A DNA stretch of 64,000 nt from Alcanivorax borkumensis SK2 (GCF_000009365.1 NC_008260.1:2637001-2701000), one strand, 5' to 3'. Positions 9,349 through 19,381 are shown, numbered from the stretch's first letter. Translations and numbers: made by a program. The notes: generated by a model not told the origin, from the letters alone.

Positions 9349-9437
9349 TGTCGGATTACGGCCTTCGCCTAATACGACCTACAAGGTGCTGCGGTTTTTG
9401 TAGGTCGTGTTAGCTGCGTAGCGGCGTAACCCGACAA
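9349..9437. repeat. Large imperfect inverted repeat (REP/BIME-like)
   Basis: Two arms of about 35 bases face each other. The left arm (9349-9383) starts TTGTCGGATTACGGCCTTCG and ends GACCTACAA; the right arm (about 9399-9437) starts TTGTAGGTCGTGTTAGC and ends GTAACCCGACAA. A spacer of about 16 bases separates them. The arms resemble the TCGGATTACG...CCGACCTAC palindromic elements scattered between genes in many gammaproteobacteria. It sits between convergent pqiC and hemY, so it may also act as a bidirectional transcription stop. Confidence 0.75.
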
Positions 9438-9452
9438 AACGACATCAGAACA

Positions 9453-10685
9453 CTACTGCACGCTTTTATCAGGCTGCGGCAGGGCTGGAAGATCCCCTTC
9501 AAGCTGAGCCAAACGTCGGTCGAAGACAGACATGGCCTTGCTGGTATCCCCCAGTGCCCGGTACAACCGCGCTAACTCAGCCAATGCCGTGGCACTCTGA
9601 CTAGAGTTCGCCGCAGCCTCAAAGAAACCTTGAGCCTTACCCCACAGGCGCGCCTTCAACGCAACACGGCCAGCGGTGATCAAAACCGCCGCATTGCCGG
9701 GTCGTTCTACCAGCCACTTTTCTAGCACCTGCAACAGGTCATCGGGGGAAATATCGTCGATGGCTTCCAGCACCGGCGGCAAGCGATCATCCCATTGGCT
9801 ATCCAGTTGCTCGCGGACCAAATTCAGGGCACCACGGCCACCACCCAGCTGGGCCAAAAAACCCGCGTAACGGGCCACCATGGCCGGGTCGTTTTTCAGA
9901 CGAACCGGCACGTCTTTCCACAGTTTGCGCAGCTCTTCGCGGCGGCTATCGGCATCGTTAAACCCCGGTTTACGGGCGGTTTCTTGCAACCAGGCCAACC
10001 ACGCTTTGCGCTCACGGCGGGCTTGATCGTTTTCACCAAAGGCGCGTTTCAAACGTGGCATCAGGCCGCACAGTGTTTGCCAGTCTTTCTGGCGTTCCAA
10101 CACTTCGGCGTAGGTATTGAGAATGCGTTTGTTGCGCGGCGCCATGTCCGCCAGCACCTTCAATTCACTACGGGCCTGTTCCGGATGACCATCATCCAGT
10201 GCAAAGCGGGCTTTCATCAGGCCCGCCACCAGCCTTCCTCGGCGGTCGGCGCTAGCCTGCTCAAGGTACTGCTGCGAAACATCTACCTTGTCCTGCTCTT
10301 GGGCCGCTTCCGCCGCTAACAACCAGGCAACCAATGGCCAGTCGCCTTCTTCACCGGCCGCCGCCAGCAAGCGCTCAGCTTTTTCGAGCTCGCCATCCAC
10401 CAACTGCAGAAAACCACTGCGCAAGCGGCGTTCAGCCACCTTTCTTTTCCAGCGACGGGTAGCGCGGACTGGCTCCATAAGGTTCCAGGCCGTATTACCC
10501 AGCAAAGTCAGCACCACCAGTGCCACCGCACCCAGCAAGGCCATTAGAACCACGAAGCCCAGCGTGGTATCCACTGACATGGTGTCGCGGATAATCAGCA
10601 CATAACCGGAATCCGCTGCCATCCAACGCCCCAGCGCCAACGCGGCGACCAACGCAATAATAATCAGCAGGACGAGTTTCTTCAT
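9453..10685 (-). CDS. hemY: HemY, inner-membrane TPR protein of the hem operon
   Basis: The 410-residue product carries two N-terminal membrane helices (residues 3-20 and 43-65) and the HemY N-terminal domain with NTAWNLMEPVRATRRWKRK, followed by tetratricopeptide-like helices through to the C-terminus (for example ALAELARLYRALGDTSKAM). It is associated with protohaem synthesis by gene position, but its biochemical role is not settled; it is not the HemY oxidase of Gram-positives. It overlaps hemX by four bases and is last in hemC-hemD-hemX-hemY. Confidence 0.92.
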   Translation of the reverse strand: MKKLVLLIIIALVAALALGRWMAADSGYVLIIRDTMSVDTTLGFVVLMALLGAVALVVLTLLGNTAWNLMEPVRATRRWKRKVAERRLRSGFLQLVDGELEKAERLLAAAGEEGDWPLVAWLLAAEAAQEQDKVDVSQQYLEQASADRRGRLVAGLMKARFALDDGHPEQARSELKVLADMAPRNKRILNTYAEVLERQKDWQTLCGLMPRLKRAFGENDQARRERKAWLAWLQETARKPGFNDADSRREELRKLWKDVPVRLKNDPAMVARYAGFLAQLGGGRGALNLVREQLDSQWDDRLPPVLEAIDDISPDDLLQVLEKWLVERPGNAAVLITAGRVALKARLWGKAQGFFEAAANSSQSATALAELARLYRALGDTSKAMSVFDRRLAQLEGDLPALPQPDKSVQ

Positions 10686-11647
10686 GCCTCGCCCTCCTTG
10701 CGCTTGAGAGCTTCAATTGCCGCCAAGCCATTACCGATCTGCGGCAACGCTTGGGCCACTTGGGCGCCGCTCATTTCCTTCAGGGTGGTCTGCATTTGTG
10801 CGGCACGGGGATCGTCACCACGGAACCATTGCTTGAGTGTCGACTCGGCACTTTCAACCGCCTGACGGTAGGCGTCAGCACGCCCCTGCATCAGTGCAAG
10901 CTGCGCCTGCTGCAGGCTGCCATCCAAAGTCAGACGCACCAGTGCGGCCTGCTCCCCCGACAATGGCAGAGGTACCGCACTGTCATGGCGGCGCACGGTT
11001 ATCGGCATCCGGTCGATCACACTCTGCCACCAACCCTGATCCACTCCCGGCTGGTCACGTTCCGATGGCAATGCTTCTGCCGGTACAGCCAGTTCGACTA
11101 CCAGCTCTCGCAACGCGCCCAAACGCAACACCATGCCCTGCACATCCACCTGGCTGGCGCCACTGAGAATTTCCATATCCATGGCCAGTGCTTTGCGGGC
11201 CGGCAACACGGCTGGATCACCTAGGCGAGCCAAGACCTCATCTGCGGCCTTTAACAAACGGCGTGCTGCCAACGTATCTTGGGTAAGCAACAGTCTCTGG
11301 CTGGCCAGACTCGCCAGTGCCCGGGCCTCATTGATCAACCACAGTCGCTGCCCACCGCTTTTTATATCGGTCAAGGCTGCGCGGTCGTTGGTCATCTGCG
11401 CAGCTAGCTTGGCCTGCCGTTTTTCTAAGTCAGATAATGCGGCCTGTACTTGGCGATGCTGACTGGTCAGCTCACTTTTCACTGTCGCCACCTGATCAGC
11501 AAGGCCGCTCTTTTCGTTCTTCAGCCGGGTAAACTCCTGCCACCCCCACCAGCCAGCAGCGCCAAGTGCAACCAGCACCACCAATACAAGCAGCACAGCC
11601 AGAAGGCTTACCCCGGTTTGGCGGAAAAAAGGACGATCCTGCGTCAT
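10682..11647 (-). CDS. hemX: HemX family protein (uroporphyrinogen-III methyltransferase-like)
   Basis: A 321-residue protein with a short cytoplasmic tail, one membrane helix (residues 13-32, LLAVLLVLVVLVALGAAGWW) and a predicted coiled coil (about 36-95, rich in K/Q/L heptads), then a helical periplasmic domain with RLWLINEARALASLASQRLLL. The family name is historical: the methyltransferase fold is not visible here. It follows hemD after an unusual 182-base gap and overlaps hemY. Confidence 0.88.
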   Translation of the reverse strand: MTQDRPFFRQTGVSLLAVLLVLVVLVALGAAGWWGWQEFTRLKNEKSGLADQVATVKSELTSQHRQVQAALSDLEKRQAKLAAQMTNDRAALTDIKSGGQRLWLINEARALASLASQRLLLTQDTLAARRLLKAADEVLARLGDPAVLPARKALAMDMEILSGASQVDVQGMVLRLGALRELVVELAVPAEALPSERDQPGVDQGWWQSVIDRMPITVRRHDSAVPLPLSGEQAALVRLTLDGSLQQAQLALMQGRADAYRQAVESAESTLKQWFRGDDPRAAQMQTTLKEMSGAQVAQALPQIGNGLAAIEALKRKEGEA

Positions 11648-11829
11648 ATCAGCTCCGTTGTTGTCGTAAGCGAGGCCAGCGCAACACTCAATTGCGCAGC
11701 GGCGATACCCGATCTCATTGCAAAAACCTTAAAGTGACCGCCCATTGCTGTCCAATCATTACCGTTACCGGCAAGGAAAAAAAGGCCTGCACACTATTTT
11801 ACCTTTTGGTAAATGTTTATATCTTCTTC

Positions 11830-12561
11830 TTAATCTTTCGTGGCGACCGCAACAAGGGCAGACAACATGTCTTCATCGTGGGCGCTAGCGGCTACAGACA
11901 CATCCCCGGAATGCTCAGCGCGCACCACGTCAGCCACTCGCTCCCCCGCAGCCACCACGCCACAGCACGGCGGCACCGAGCCGCCGATTGCTTGCCACCC
12001 CTGTACGCTGGTAATCATAACCCAGTCGGTCTCTGCCGGGATTAGAACTGGGCTTGCGGCCTTTCGGCGATAAAAAGCCAACGCATCCACTCTCGCCCCT
12101 CGGGACTGCAGCGTTTGCGCCAACAGTTCCCGGCCGCTGTCACCCCGGCAAATCAGAATCTGTTTTTCAACCAGCTGCTGCAGGCAAGGCAACGCCAGCA
12201 CCGCTTCGGTATTAAACCCTTGCTGCGGCACGGTGGCAGGCAAGTGCCAGCTTTCCAGCTCTGCTGCAGTAGCACGACCCACCGCTAGCCAGTGCACCCC
12301 AACGGGCCACTGGGGCCACAGGTCAGCCATGGCCGACAGGGCCAGGCGGGCAGCATTTACACTGGCGAAAAACACCGCATGATAACCATCCAGCTCCATC
12401 AGGGTACGCTGCATGGTGTCATCCACCGTTATCGGTTCGATAACCAGTGCCGGCTGGTGAAGCGGCTGATACCCTGCCTCAACCAACAGGCCCATCAGCC
12501 GCTGCTGCTGACCTTCAGGGCGGGTGACGACAACCCGTTGCTGTCGGCCTTGATCGTTCAT
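11830..12561 (-). CDS. hemD: Uroporphyrinogen-III synthase
   Basis: The 243-residue enzyme cyclises and inverts ring D of hydroxymethylbilane to give uroporphyrinogen III, the common precursor of haem, sirohaem and B12. The family is weakly conserved, but [10 protein letters not shown] at the start, [12 protein letters not shown] near 85 and the [15 protein letters not shown] region near 145 are typical. It overlaps the hemC stop by four bases. A 182-base gap, holding only a weak TTTACC/GGTAAA hairpin near 11799-11815, separates it from hemX. Confidence 0.92.
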   Translation of the reverse strand: MNDQGRQQRVVVTRPEGQQQRLMGLLVEAGYQPLHQPALVIEPITVDDTMQRTLMELDGYHAVFFASVNAARLALSAMADLWPQWPVGVHWLAVGRATAAELESWHLPATVPQQGFNTEAVLALPCLQQLVEKQILICRGDSGRELLAQTLQSRGARVDALAFYRRKAASPVLIPAETDWVMITSVQGWQAIGGSVPPCCGVVAAGERVADVVRAEHSGDVSVAASAHDEDMLSALVAVATKD

Positions 12562-13490
12562 TGGCGAGCGTACAAGGCCTTCAAAATTTCATCCGCGCCC
12601 TGGGCCAATAACTGCTCAGCAATATCGATACCCAGTTCCGCGCCTTGGCCGCGGGGAGCGGTTCCTTCTGCGCGCAATACCCGGCTACCATCTTCTTCTG
12701 CCACCAAGCCACGTAGCCACAACTGGCCATCTTCAAGCAGAGCAAAACCCGCGATCGGCACCTGACACCCCCCTTCGAGGCGCCGGTTCATGGCCCGTTC
12801 GGCCACCACCCGATCCCAAGTATCCACGTCACTCAGCGGTGACAGCAACTCAATGGTGCTCTCATCACCCTCACGACACTCGATACCCACGGCGCCTTGC
12901 CCCACTGCGGGGAGCGATTCTTCCGGAGGCATTTCGTAACGAATGCGATCGTGCATTTCCAGGCGCTTAAGGCCCGCGGCGGCAAGGATAATGGCATCGA
13001 AGTTACCCGCATCCAGCTTGCCCAGCCGGGTCTGCACATTACCGCGGAGACTGTTGACGACCAAATCCGGGCGATTGGCTTTTACCTGAGCCTGGCGACG
13101 CAGGCTGGAGGTCCCCACGCAGGCACCATGGGGCAGCGAAGATAGGCCGTCGAACGTGTTGGAGACAAAGGCATCCCGGGGATCTTCACGCTCACAAATC
13201 ACTGGCAACGCAAAACCCGGTGGCAATTCCATTGGCACATCTTTCATGGAATGCACGGCAATATCCGCGCGCCCATCCATCATCGCCTCTTCCAGCTCTT
13301 TGACGAATAATCCTTTGCCACCAATCTTTGCCAGCGGGGTATCGAGAATCTTGTCGCCCTGAGTCTTAATCCGCACCAGCTCCACGCGCAATCCCTCATG
13401 CAGGCTTTCCAGGCGCTGCTGAACATACTCGGCCTGCCAAATAGCCAACGGGCTGGAACGGGTAGCGATACGCAAGATTTCGCGGGACAT
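12558..13490 (-). CDS. hemC: Hydroxymethylbilane synthase (porphobilinogen deaminase)
   Basis: A 310-residue enzyme that links four porphobilinogens into hydroxymethylbilane on a dipyrromethane cofactor. Family signatures are clear: [14 protein letters not shown] at the start, [14 protein letters not shown] near 80, [10 protein letters not shown] near 125, [10 protein letters not shown] near 150 and the cofactor-attachment cysteine in [13 protein letters not shown] near 240. It is the first gene of the leftward hemCDXY operon, with algR upstream, the gene order known from Pseudomonas. Confidence 0.97.
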   Translation of the reverse strand: MSREILRIATRSSPLAIWQAEYVQQRLESLHEGLRVELVRIKTQGDKILDTPLAKIGGKGLFVKELEEAMMDGRADIAVHSMKDVPMELPPGFALPVICEREDPRDAFVSNTFDGLSSLPHGACVGTSSLRRQAQVKANRPDLVVNSLRGNVQTRLGKLDAGNFDAIILAAAGLKRLEMHDRIRYEMPPEESLPAVGQGAVGIECREGDESTIELLSPLSDVDTWDRVVAERAMNRRLEGGCQVPIAGFALLEDGQLWLRGLVAEEDGSRVLRAEGTAPRGQGAELGIDIAEQLLAQGADEILKALYARQ

Positions 13491-13853
13491 GGGGCACTCT
13501 AAGGGTTGTGAATTTAGATCGACAGTCTATCAGTTTAACAAGCTTCAAGCCTCAAGCCACAGCGGCATAGAAAAGCGGATGCCATTTAAATGCGCGGCGC
13601 CAAGCCCTCCCTAGGCTCGACCCCATGCCTGCAAAAACAAAGTTTAAAACCACGCCGTCACTTACAGCTTAGCGGCTACCTGTTGCCATAGACGGCAACG
13701 GCAGACTCCGCCAACTCTAAAAGAAATCCTGGGATTAATAATCGACTCAGCGCCCCCTCCATTACGGGGACACTCATGCGCGCGTTCACATTGCCATACA
13801 GAAAACCAGCAACCAACGGAGCGGAAGCCTGTTGGCTCCGTCATTAAAGCCCG
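13491..13853. other. Intergenic region between hemC and algR
   Basis: About 360 bases contain no supported gene. A 60-codon open frame on the minus strand (13662-13844) has no ribosome-binding site and an unusual cysteine- and arginine-rich composition, so it was not called. The segment near 13540-13560 carries CAAGCTTCAAGCCTCAAGCC, an example of the CAAGC-type heptad tracts seen in other gaps of this window. The hemC promoter is presumably here. Confidence 0.4.
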
Positions 13854-14594
13854 TTAAAGATTCTGCAACACTCGGCGCAACCCAGCCACATGGCGCCGGC
13901 TCACAGTCAATCGCTCATCCACCCCGCGCAGGCGAACCTGATGGTGGCCTGCGGTGGCCATTTCCATACCTTCAATAAAGTTCAGAGCCACTAGTGCATT
14001 GCGGTGAATACGTACGAACTGATCACCGAATTCGGCTTCCAATTCTTTGAGGGTTTCATCAATCAGCACTTCGCCTTCGCTAAAGCACACCGTCACGTAT
14101 TTCTGATCTGCCAGGAAATAACGCACGCAGTTCACCGGCACCAGCTCCAGCCCCCGATGGGTGCGAGCGCTGATATGGCCTCGACGACGCGGCTTGTCCT
14201 CACTCACTTCGCCACTAATTTCTGCCAGCTGAATCCTATTGAGCGTTTTCGCCTTGTTAAGCGCGGCAGTCAAATCCGCGGCATTAACGGGCTTGAGCAG
14301 GTAATCCACCGCATGCACACGGAACGCTTGCAGGGCATGCTCGTCATAGGCCGTACAGAAAATCAGTGCCGGCGGGTTATCCATCTTGCTCAGATGCTCC
14401 GCCGCTTCCATTCCATCCATTTCCGGCATGCGGATATCCATTAACACCACATCCGGTTTACAGGACTGAGCCTCAATAATGGCTTCACGGCCATTGCCCG
14501 CCTCAGCCACCACCTCGGCGTTTTCGATCTTGTCGACCAGTCGTTTCAGCCGGTCGCGAGCCAGTTGCTCGTCGTCGCAGACAAGTACCCGCAT
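13854..14594 (-). CDS. algR: LytTR response regulator AlgR
   Basis: The 246-residue protein has a receiver domain (residues 1-120), with the acidic pair DDE at 7-9, the phospho-acceptor aspartate in VVLMDIRMPEMDG near 54, and YLLKPV near 103. A C-terminal LytTR DNA-binding domain follows (about 140-245), with SARTHRGLELVPV, VRIHRNALVA and LTVSRRHVAGLRR. It closely tracks Pseudomonas AlgR, which controls type IV pili, alginate and virulence genes. The start chosen gives MRVLVCDDE. It lies 13 bases after algZ. Confidence 0.95.
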   Translation of the reverse strand: MRVLVCDDEQLARDRLKRLVDKIENAEVVAEAGNGREAIIEAQSCKPDVVLMDIRMPEMDGMEAAEHLSKMDNPPALIFCTAYDEHALQAFRVHAVDYLLKPVNAADLTAALNKAKTLNRIQLAEISGEVSEDKPRRRGHISARTHRGLELVPVNCVRYFLADQKYVTVCFSEGEVLIDETLKELEAEFGDQFVRIHRNALVALNFIEGMEMATAGHHQVRLRGVDERLTVSRRHVAGLRRVLQNL

Positions 14595-14607
14595 AAGTCT
14601 CATCCTT

Positions 14608-15642
14608 TTATTGCAGCGGATATTGGATTTCGATCTCATATTCTTTTTTTTGCGGGCGGGATTCCACCGCCACATGATCACCGTATAGAGCTTCCAGCCG
14701 ATGACGTATATTTTCCAATGCCATGCGATTGCCTTTGTGATGCCCATCGCCTTCCGGCTTGGGATTGCTCACCGACAGCACCAGATTACCATTGTGAGCG
14801 AGGGCACGGATCGTCACCATGCCCCCCGCAGATAATGGCTGTATGCCATGATAAATGGCATTTTCAAGCAAAGGTTGCAAGGTTAATAACGGAATCTTCA
14901 AGGATTTTGCATCCACCTGAATGTCCCATTCCACCTGCAAACGCTCCCCCATCCGCAGCTGCTCGATGTGGATATAACGCCGACACAACTCAAATTCTTC
15001 TTCCAAAGAAGCCTCGTTACCACTGTTTTTAAGGCTTGCTCGGAACAGTACCGATAGATCTTCCACTACCTGCTCTGCCGCATCCGGGTCCACCGCGATA
15101 AGGCTGGCAATAATATTCATGGAGTTAAACAAAAAGTGCGGGCGAATCCGTGATTGCAGCGCTTGGATGCGCGCCTGCAATTCCGCCTGGTCCTTCTGAC
15201 GCAACTGCTCCTGCACATAGAAATAGCGCATAACCAAACCCGCGATAATCGCTGCGATTAAGCCGTTAACCAAGGTTTCAGTCGACCACAACCCTATATC
15301 CAGCCCTTCTCCACTGGCCCAGCCCATCACCAGCCGAGCTAAGAAACTGAACAGCAAGGTATCGATAACCACCAGCAACACCACCACAGTGGAGGTCCAG
15401 GCAGGCGGCAAGCGGTTAAGCCTGCCTCGCAGCTGACAGATCAGCGCGGCAGAACTCAGCCCCACCCATTGCACAAACAAGGAGGTAACCGCCAGCCGCC
15501 CAACGCTAAAATCGTCGTAGTAAGTGGCCACCAACGTCACCACCAACGCCATTAACTCGGCCACCACCACCACCACCAACACGGCACGGGTACTGCACAA
15601 GTCAGGCAGAAAACTGTTATTCGCCGGGACATCCATTGCCAC
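14608..15642 (-). CDS. algZ: Sensor histidine kinase AlgZ/FimS (LytS family)
   Basis: A 344-residue inner-membrane kinase with four membrane helices in the first 145 residues, a linker coiled coil (about 148-170), and the LytS-type histidine kinase core: RPHFLFNSMNIIASL near 172 with the phospho-acceptor histidine, and an N-box LLENAIYHGIQPL near 270. It pairs with AlgR immediately downstream. It is divergent from argH, with a 130-base shared promoter region. A start six bases further in (MDVPANN) is equally possible. Confidence 0.93.
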   Translation of the reverse strand: MAMDVPANNSFLPDLCSTRAVLVVVVVAELMALVVTLVATYYDDFSVGRLAVTSLFVQWVGLSSAALICQLRGRLNRLPPAWTSTVVVLLVVIDTLLFSFLARLVMGWASGEGLDIGLWSTETLVNGLIAAIIAGLVMRYFYVQEQLRQKDQAELQARIQALQSRIRPHFLFNSMNIIASLIAVDPDAAEQVVEDLSVLFRASLKNSGNEASLEEEFELCRRYIHIEQLRMGERLQVEWDIQVDAKSLKIPLLTLQPLLENAIYHGIQPLSAGGMVTIRALAHNGNLVLSVSNPKPEGDGHHKGNRMALENIRHRLEALYGDHVAVESRPQKKEYEIEIQYPLQ

Positions 15643-15772
15643 CTGCGCACTCCTTTAATACGGAAAAAGGCCTAATTATGAATATGTTATACCTGAATGA
15701 ACCGCCACTCCCAAGAAATACTCTCCCCCTGCTATACTTGCGCCCCCGCAAACCAAGCGTTGAGCAAGTACG

Positions 15773-17167
15773 ATGACTGACAAGCAGCAGAACAAACTCT
15801 GGGGCGGCCGCTTCAGCGAGTCCACCGACCAGTTCGTGCAAGAATTCACTGCCAGTGTGAACTTCGACCGGCGCATGTACCGTCAGGACATCTACGGCTC
15901 TCAGGCTCATGCAACCATGCTTGCGGAAGTGGGCGTGCTCACCGATGAAGAGCGCGACGCCATTATTGTGGGCCTGCGTGAAATCCAGCTGGAAATCGAA
16001 AACGGCGAGTTCCAGTGGTCCGTAGCACTGGAAGATGTGCACATGAACATCGAAGCCCGGCTCACCGACAAGATCGGCATCACCGGCAAGAAGCTGCACA
16101 CCGGTCGTTCGCGTAACGACCAAGTGGCCACCGACATTCGCCTGTGGCTACGTGACGAATTGCTGATTCTGGAAGAACAGTTCCTGCACCTCATGCAAGG
16201 CCTGCTTAACCTGGCCGAGCGCGAAGCCGCCACCATCATGCCTGGCTTCACCCACCTGCAGACAGCCCAGCCGGTGACCTTCGGGCATCACCTGCTAGCG
16301 TGGTTCGAAATGCTCAAACGCGACCGGGAACGTCTGCTGGACTGCAAGAAGCGGGTTAACCGTATGCCGCTGGGGGCCGCCGCCTTGGCCGGCACCACCT
16401 ACCCGATTAACCGGGAGCGCACCTGCGAGCTTCTCGGTTTTGACGGCGTCTGCGAAAACTCCCTGGATGCAGTGAGCGACCGGGATTTCGCCATTGAATT
16501 CTGCGCGATGGCGGCACTGACCATGACTCACTTGTCACGGATCAGCGAAGAGCTTGTGCTGTGGACCAGCGCCCAGTTCAACTTTATCAACCTGCCCGAC
16601 CGCTTCTGCACCGGCAGCTCCATCATGCCGCAGAAGAAAAACCCGGACGTGCCTGAACTAGTGCGAGGCAAGACCGGCCGCGTTAATGGCCACCTGATCA
16701 GCCTGCTAACCCTGATGAAGAGCCAGCCGCTGGCCTACAACAAGGACAACCAGGAAGACAAAGAGCCGCTGTACGATGCCGTGGATACTCTCAAAGGCAG
16801 CCTGCGCGCCTTCGGTGACATGATCCCTGCGTTGGAACCCAACCGTGAAGTGATGCGCGAAGCGGCCCGTCGCGGTTTCGCCACGGCCACCGATCTGGCG
16901 GATTACTTGGTACGCAAAGGCATCGCCTTCCGCGACTCCCACGAGATCGTCGGCAAGGCGGTGGCTTATGGCGTAGAGAAAAAGAAGGATTTGGGCGACA
17001 TGTCCTTGTCGGAACTGAAGCAATTCAGCGACCAAATCGAAGACAACGTGTTCGAAGTATTGACTCTGGAAGGCTCCGTGAGCGCCCGTAACCACATCGG
17101 CGGCACCGCCCCCGACCAGGTCCGCGCCGCTGTGGCCCGTGCCCGCGAGGCGCTGGACAACACCTAA
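15773..17167 (+). CDS. argH: Argininosuccinate lyase
   Basis: The 464-residue enzyme splits argininosuccinate to arginine and fumarate, the last step of arginine synthesis. Fumarase-superfamily signatures are present: KLWGGRFSE at the start, [17 protein letters not shown] near 110, [13 protein letters not shown] near 160, and the [15 protein letters not shown] loop near 280 with the catalytic serine. Its position divergent to algZ-algR is the pseudomonad arrangement. A 12-base-pair stem follows the stop. Confidence 0.98.
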   Translation: MTDKQQNKLWGGRFSESTDQFVQEFTASVNFDRRMYRQDIYGSQAHATMLAEVGVLTDEERDAIIVGLREIQLEIENGEFQWSVALEDVHMNIEARLTDKIGITGKKLHTGRSRNDQVATDIRLWLRDELLILEEQFLHLMQGLLNLAEREAATIMPGFTHLQTAQPVTFGHHLLAWFEMLKRDRERLLDCKKRVNRMPLGAAALAGTTYPINRERTCELLGFDGVCENSLDAVSDRDFAIEFCAMAALTMTHLSRISEELVLWTSAQFNFINLPDRFCTGSSIMPQKKNPDVPELVRGKTGRVNGHLISLLTLMKSQPLAYNKDNQEDKEPLYDAVDTLKGSLRAFGDMIPALEPNREVMREAARRGFATATDLADYLVRKGIAFRDSHEIVGKAVAYGVEKKKDLGDMSLSELKQFSDQIEDNVFEVLTLEGSVSARNHIGGTAPDQVRAAVARAREALDNT

Positions 17168-17175
17168 GCCGGGCA

Positions 17176-17213
17176 ACAGCAAGGCGGGAGCTTCAGTCTT
17201 TCCGCCTTGCTGT
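17176..17213. terminator. Hairpin between convergent argH and rnk
   Basis: ACAGCAAGGCGG (17176-17187) pairs perfectly with CCGCCTTGCTGT (17202-17213) over a 14-base loop. There is no T run on either side, so it may be a processing or Rho-assisted stop shared by argH and rnk. Confidence 0.6.
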
Positions 17214-17235
17214 TGAGCTGGTGGCTAGGGCCGAG

Positions 17236-17637
17236 TTATTCGCCGCCCAGGTCCTCACCATTGGCTTCTGGCTGATACTCCACCGCAAGAATCTCCAGCT
17301 TCAAAACCTTGCCGTTGGGCGCCGGCCAATCAATGCTTTGGCCCACCGACAACCCCAACAACGCTGCACCCACCGGCGCCAGGATCGACACCCGCTGCGG
17401 CCCAGTATCGTGCGGATATACCAGCGTCAGGCACATTTCCCGGCCACGGCCCTGCTCCCGGCAACGAATCCGCGAATTCATGGTGACCACATCCGCTGGC
17501 ATATCCTTTGGCTCAACCACCGTGGCGCGCAACAACTCCTCCTCTAGGCCATCAGCCACTTCGCCATCCACATCGGACAGCAGCGCCTCCAAACGGGCAA
17601 CATCCAGACGAGACACGGTAATGACGGGAAGCGCCAT
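17236..17637 (-). CDS. rnk: Regulator of nucleoside diphosphate kinase (GreA/GreB-like C domain)
   Basis: A 133-residue protein of the Rnk family: a short N-terminal coiled segment (LDVARLEALLSD) and a GreA-like FKBP-fold domain with GPQRVSILAPVGAALLGLSVGQSIDW. Rnk binds RNA polymerase and affects nucleoside diphosphate kinase levels and, in Pseudomonas, alginate output. The ATG at 17637 follows TTAAGGAGAA and is clearly better than the longer frame to 17715. It stands alone and convergent with argH. Confidence 0.9.
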   Translation of the reverse strand: MALPVITVSRLDVARLEALLSDVDGEVADGLEEELLRATVVEPKDMPADVVTMNSRIRCREQGRGREMCLTLVYPHDTGPQRVSILAPVGAALLGLSVGQSIDWPAPNGKVLKLEILAVEYQPEANGEDLGGE

Positions 17638-17883
17638 GATTTTCTCCTTAACGTAAAACGCCCCACACGAGCACGGGTCCGTAATGCCGAAATCATTCAG
17701 GCACAGATTGGACACTCATGCGGAAGGGGCGAAAAGATCAACAGAAATGGGTCCACATTACGCAGACTATGAACCGATAGTAGACCTGATCTGTTTTTTC
17801 TCAAGCGGCGTTATCGGACACCCCCCTGCATTACCTCTAGAGTCGCTAACCGTTATACTTCTCCCCAGCAAACGGAGACCCCC

Positions 17884-18066
17884 ATGCGCACATTCAGCCT
17901 GTTACTGTTCCTGCTGTTGGCCGGTTGCGGCCAAAAAGGTCCGCTGTATTTTGACCAACAGCGCAACGCGTCAACGCCGGCCAGCAACGCCGAGCCGTCG
18001 CAAACCAACGCAGACAGTGACGACACACAAGACAAAGAGGACGCTGACGCGTCAGCACAGGACTAA
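17884..18066 (+). CDS. lptM: Small lipoprotein LptM (YifL/LppL)
   Basis: A 60-residue lipoprotein with signal LLLFLLLAGC (cysteine at 15) followed directly by GQKGPLYF, the invariant motif of the LptM/YifL family. The rest is low-complexity and acidic. LptM assists maturation of the LptD/LptE lipopolysaccharide translocon in enterobacteria. It starts after AACGGAGACCCCC and is two bases ahead of lysA, the usual lptM-lysA arrangement. Confidence 0.93.
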   Translation: MRTFSLLLFLLLAGCGQKGPLYFDQQRNASTPASNAEPSQTNADSDDTQDKEDADASAQD

Positions 18067-18068
18067 TC

Positions 18069-19310
18069 ATGGATCATTTTCAGTACCGCGACGGAGAATT
18101 GTTTGCCGAAGAGCTGCCGGTAGAGCAACTGGCGGACCGCTTCGGCACGCCGCTCTATCTGTATTCCCGGGCGGCGTTGGAACGTCACTACTTGGCGTTC
18201 GACGAAGCGTTCGGTGATCATCCTCATCAGGTGTGCTATGCGGTAAAAGCCAACTCCAATCTGGCCGTGCTGAATGTACTAGCCCGGGTCGGCGCGGGTT
18301 TCGACATTGTTTCCGGTGGCGAACTGGAACGCGTGCTGCGTGCCGGCGGCGACCCAGACAAAATTGTTTTCTCCGGAGTCGGCAAAACCGCCAACGAAAT
18401 GGCCGCCGCCCTGAAAGCCAACATCCACTGTTTCAACGTGGAATCCGCCGCGGAACTGGAATTGCTGAACCTGGTGGCCGGCGAGCTGGACCGGGAGGCG
18501 CCGATCGCCATCCGCGTGAACCCGGATGTGGACGCCCAGACCCACCCCTATATTTCCACCGGTTTGAAAGACAACAAGTTCGGCGTGGACATCACTAAAG
18601 CCCCCGCCTTGTATCAACGAGCCGCTGAGTTACCGCACATCAAGATACTGGGCATCGATTGCCATATCGGCAGCCAGCTCACCAAACTCGATCCATTCGA
18701 AGCGGCCTTGGAGCGGGTATTGAAACTGCTGGCCCAACTGCAAGAGCACGGCATCGAGATTCATCATTTGGATTTGGGTGGCGGCCTAGGCGTGACCTAC
18801 GACGACGAAACGCCCCCGGATCGCTCGGACTATGTGCAGGCCTTGCTCAAGCACATTCCCGGCGAGCTTCCCGTGCACATCGAACCAGGGCGCTCCATTG
18901 CTGCCAATGCCGGAATTTTTGTTACTCAAGTGCTGTTTCTGAAGCCCACCGAGCACAAAAATTTCGCCATCGTCGACGGCGCCATGAACGATCTGATTCG
19001 CCCCAGCCTCTACTCCGCCTGGCAGAACATTGTGCCGGTAAAACCCCACGAGGCGGACTGCCGCAACTGGGATATTGTCGGGCCAGTGTGCGAAACCGGC
19101 GACTTCCTGGGCAAGGACCGGGCCCTGGCACTGGAGACCGGCGACCTGCTGGCCGTGCGCAGTGCCGGCGCCTACGGCTTCGCCATGGCCAGCAACTACA
19201 ACAGCCGCAACCGCCCCGCCGAAGTCATGGTGGATGGCGACCAGGCCTTTGTCGTGCGGCAAAGGGAAACCTATGACGAGCAATTGAAACTGGAATCGTT
19301 ACTGCCATAG
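18069..19310 (+). CDS. lysA: Diaminopimelate decarboxylase
   Basis: A 413-residue PLP enzyme converting meso-diaminopimelate to lysine. It has the alanine-racemase-like barrel with the PLP lysine in CYAVKANSNLAVL near 60, HIGSQLT near 198, the GGGLGVTY phosphate loop near 237, EPGRSI near 275 and CETGDFLG near 342. In pseudomonads lysA is followed by dapF; here a leftward three-gene segment separates them. A bidirectional terminator follows the stop. Confidence 0.97.
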   Translation: MDHFQYRDGELFAEELPVEQLADRFGTPLYLYSRAALERHYLAFDEAFGDHPHQVCYAVKANSNLAVLNVLARVGAGFDIVSGGELERVLRAGGDPDKIVFSGVGKTANEMAAALKANIHCFNVESAAELELLNLVAGELDREAPIAIRVNPDVDAQTHPYISTGLKDNKFGVDITKAPALYQRAAELPHIKILGIDCHIGSQLTKLDPFEAALERVLKLLAQLQEHGIEIHHLDLGGGLGVTYDDETPPDRSDYVQALLKHIPGELPVHIEPGRSIAANAGIFVTQVLFLKPTEHKNFAIVDGAMNDLIRPSLYSAWQNIVPVKPHEADCRNWDIVGPVCETGDFLGKDRALALETGDLLAVRSAGAYGFAMASNYNSRNRPAEVMVDGDQAFVVRQRETYDEQLKLESLLP

Positions 19311-19346
19311 CAGTAAACGCAGCACGTTTCATGCGCAAAGGGTTTA

Positions 19347-19379
19347 AAAGAAAAGGCGGCCAGGCCGCCTTTTCTTTTT
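19347..19379. terminator. Bidirectional terminator between lysA and nhaC-like gene
   Basis: AAAGAAAAGGCGGC and GCCGCCTTTTCTTT form a long stem with A-rich and T-rich flanks, so the hairpin can stop transcripts from both sides. Confidence 0.92.
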
Positions 19380-19381
19380 GT

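Noticed and set aside
13662..13844. 60-codon open frame between hemC and algR
   Set aside because: No ribosome-binding site and an unlikely cysteine- and arginine-rich composition.
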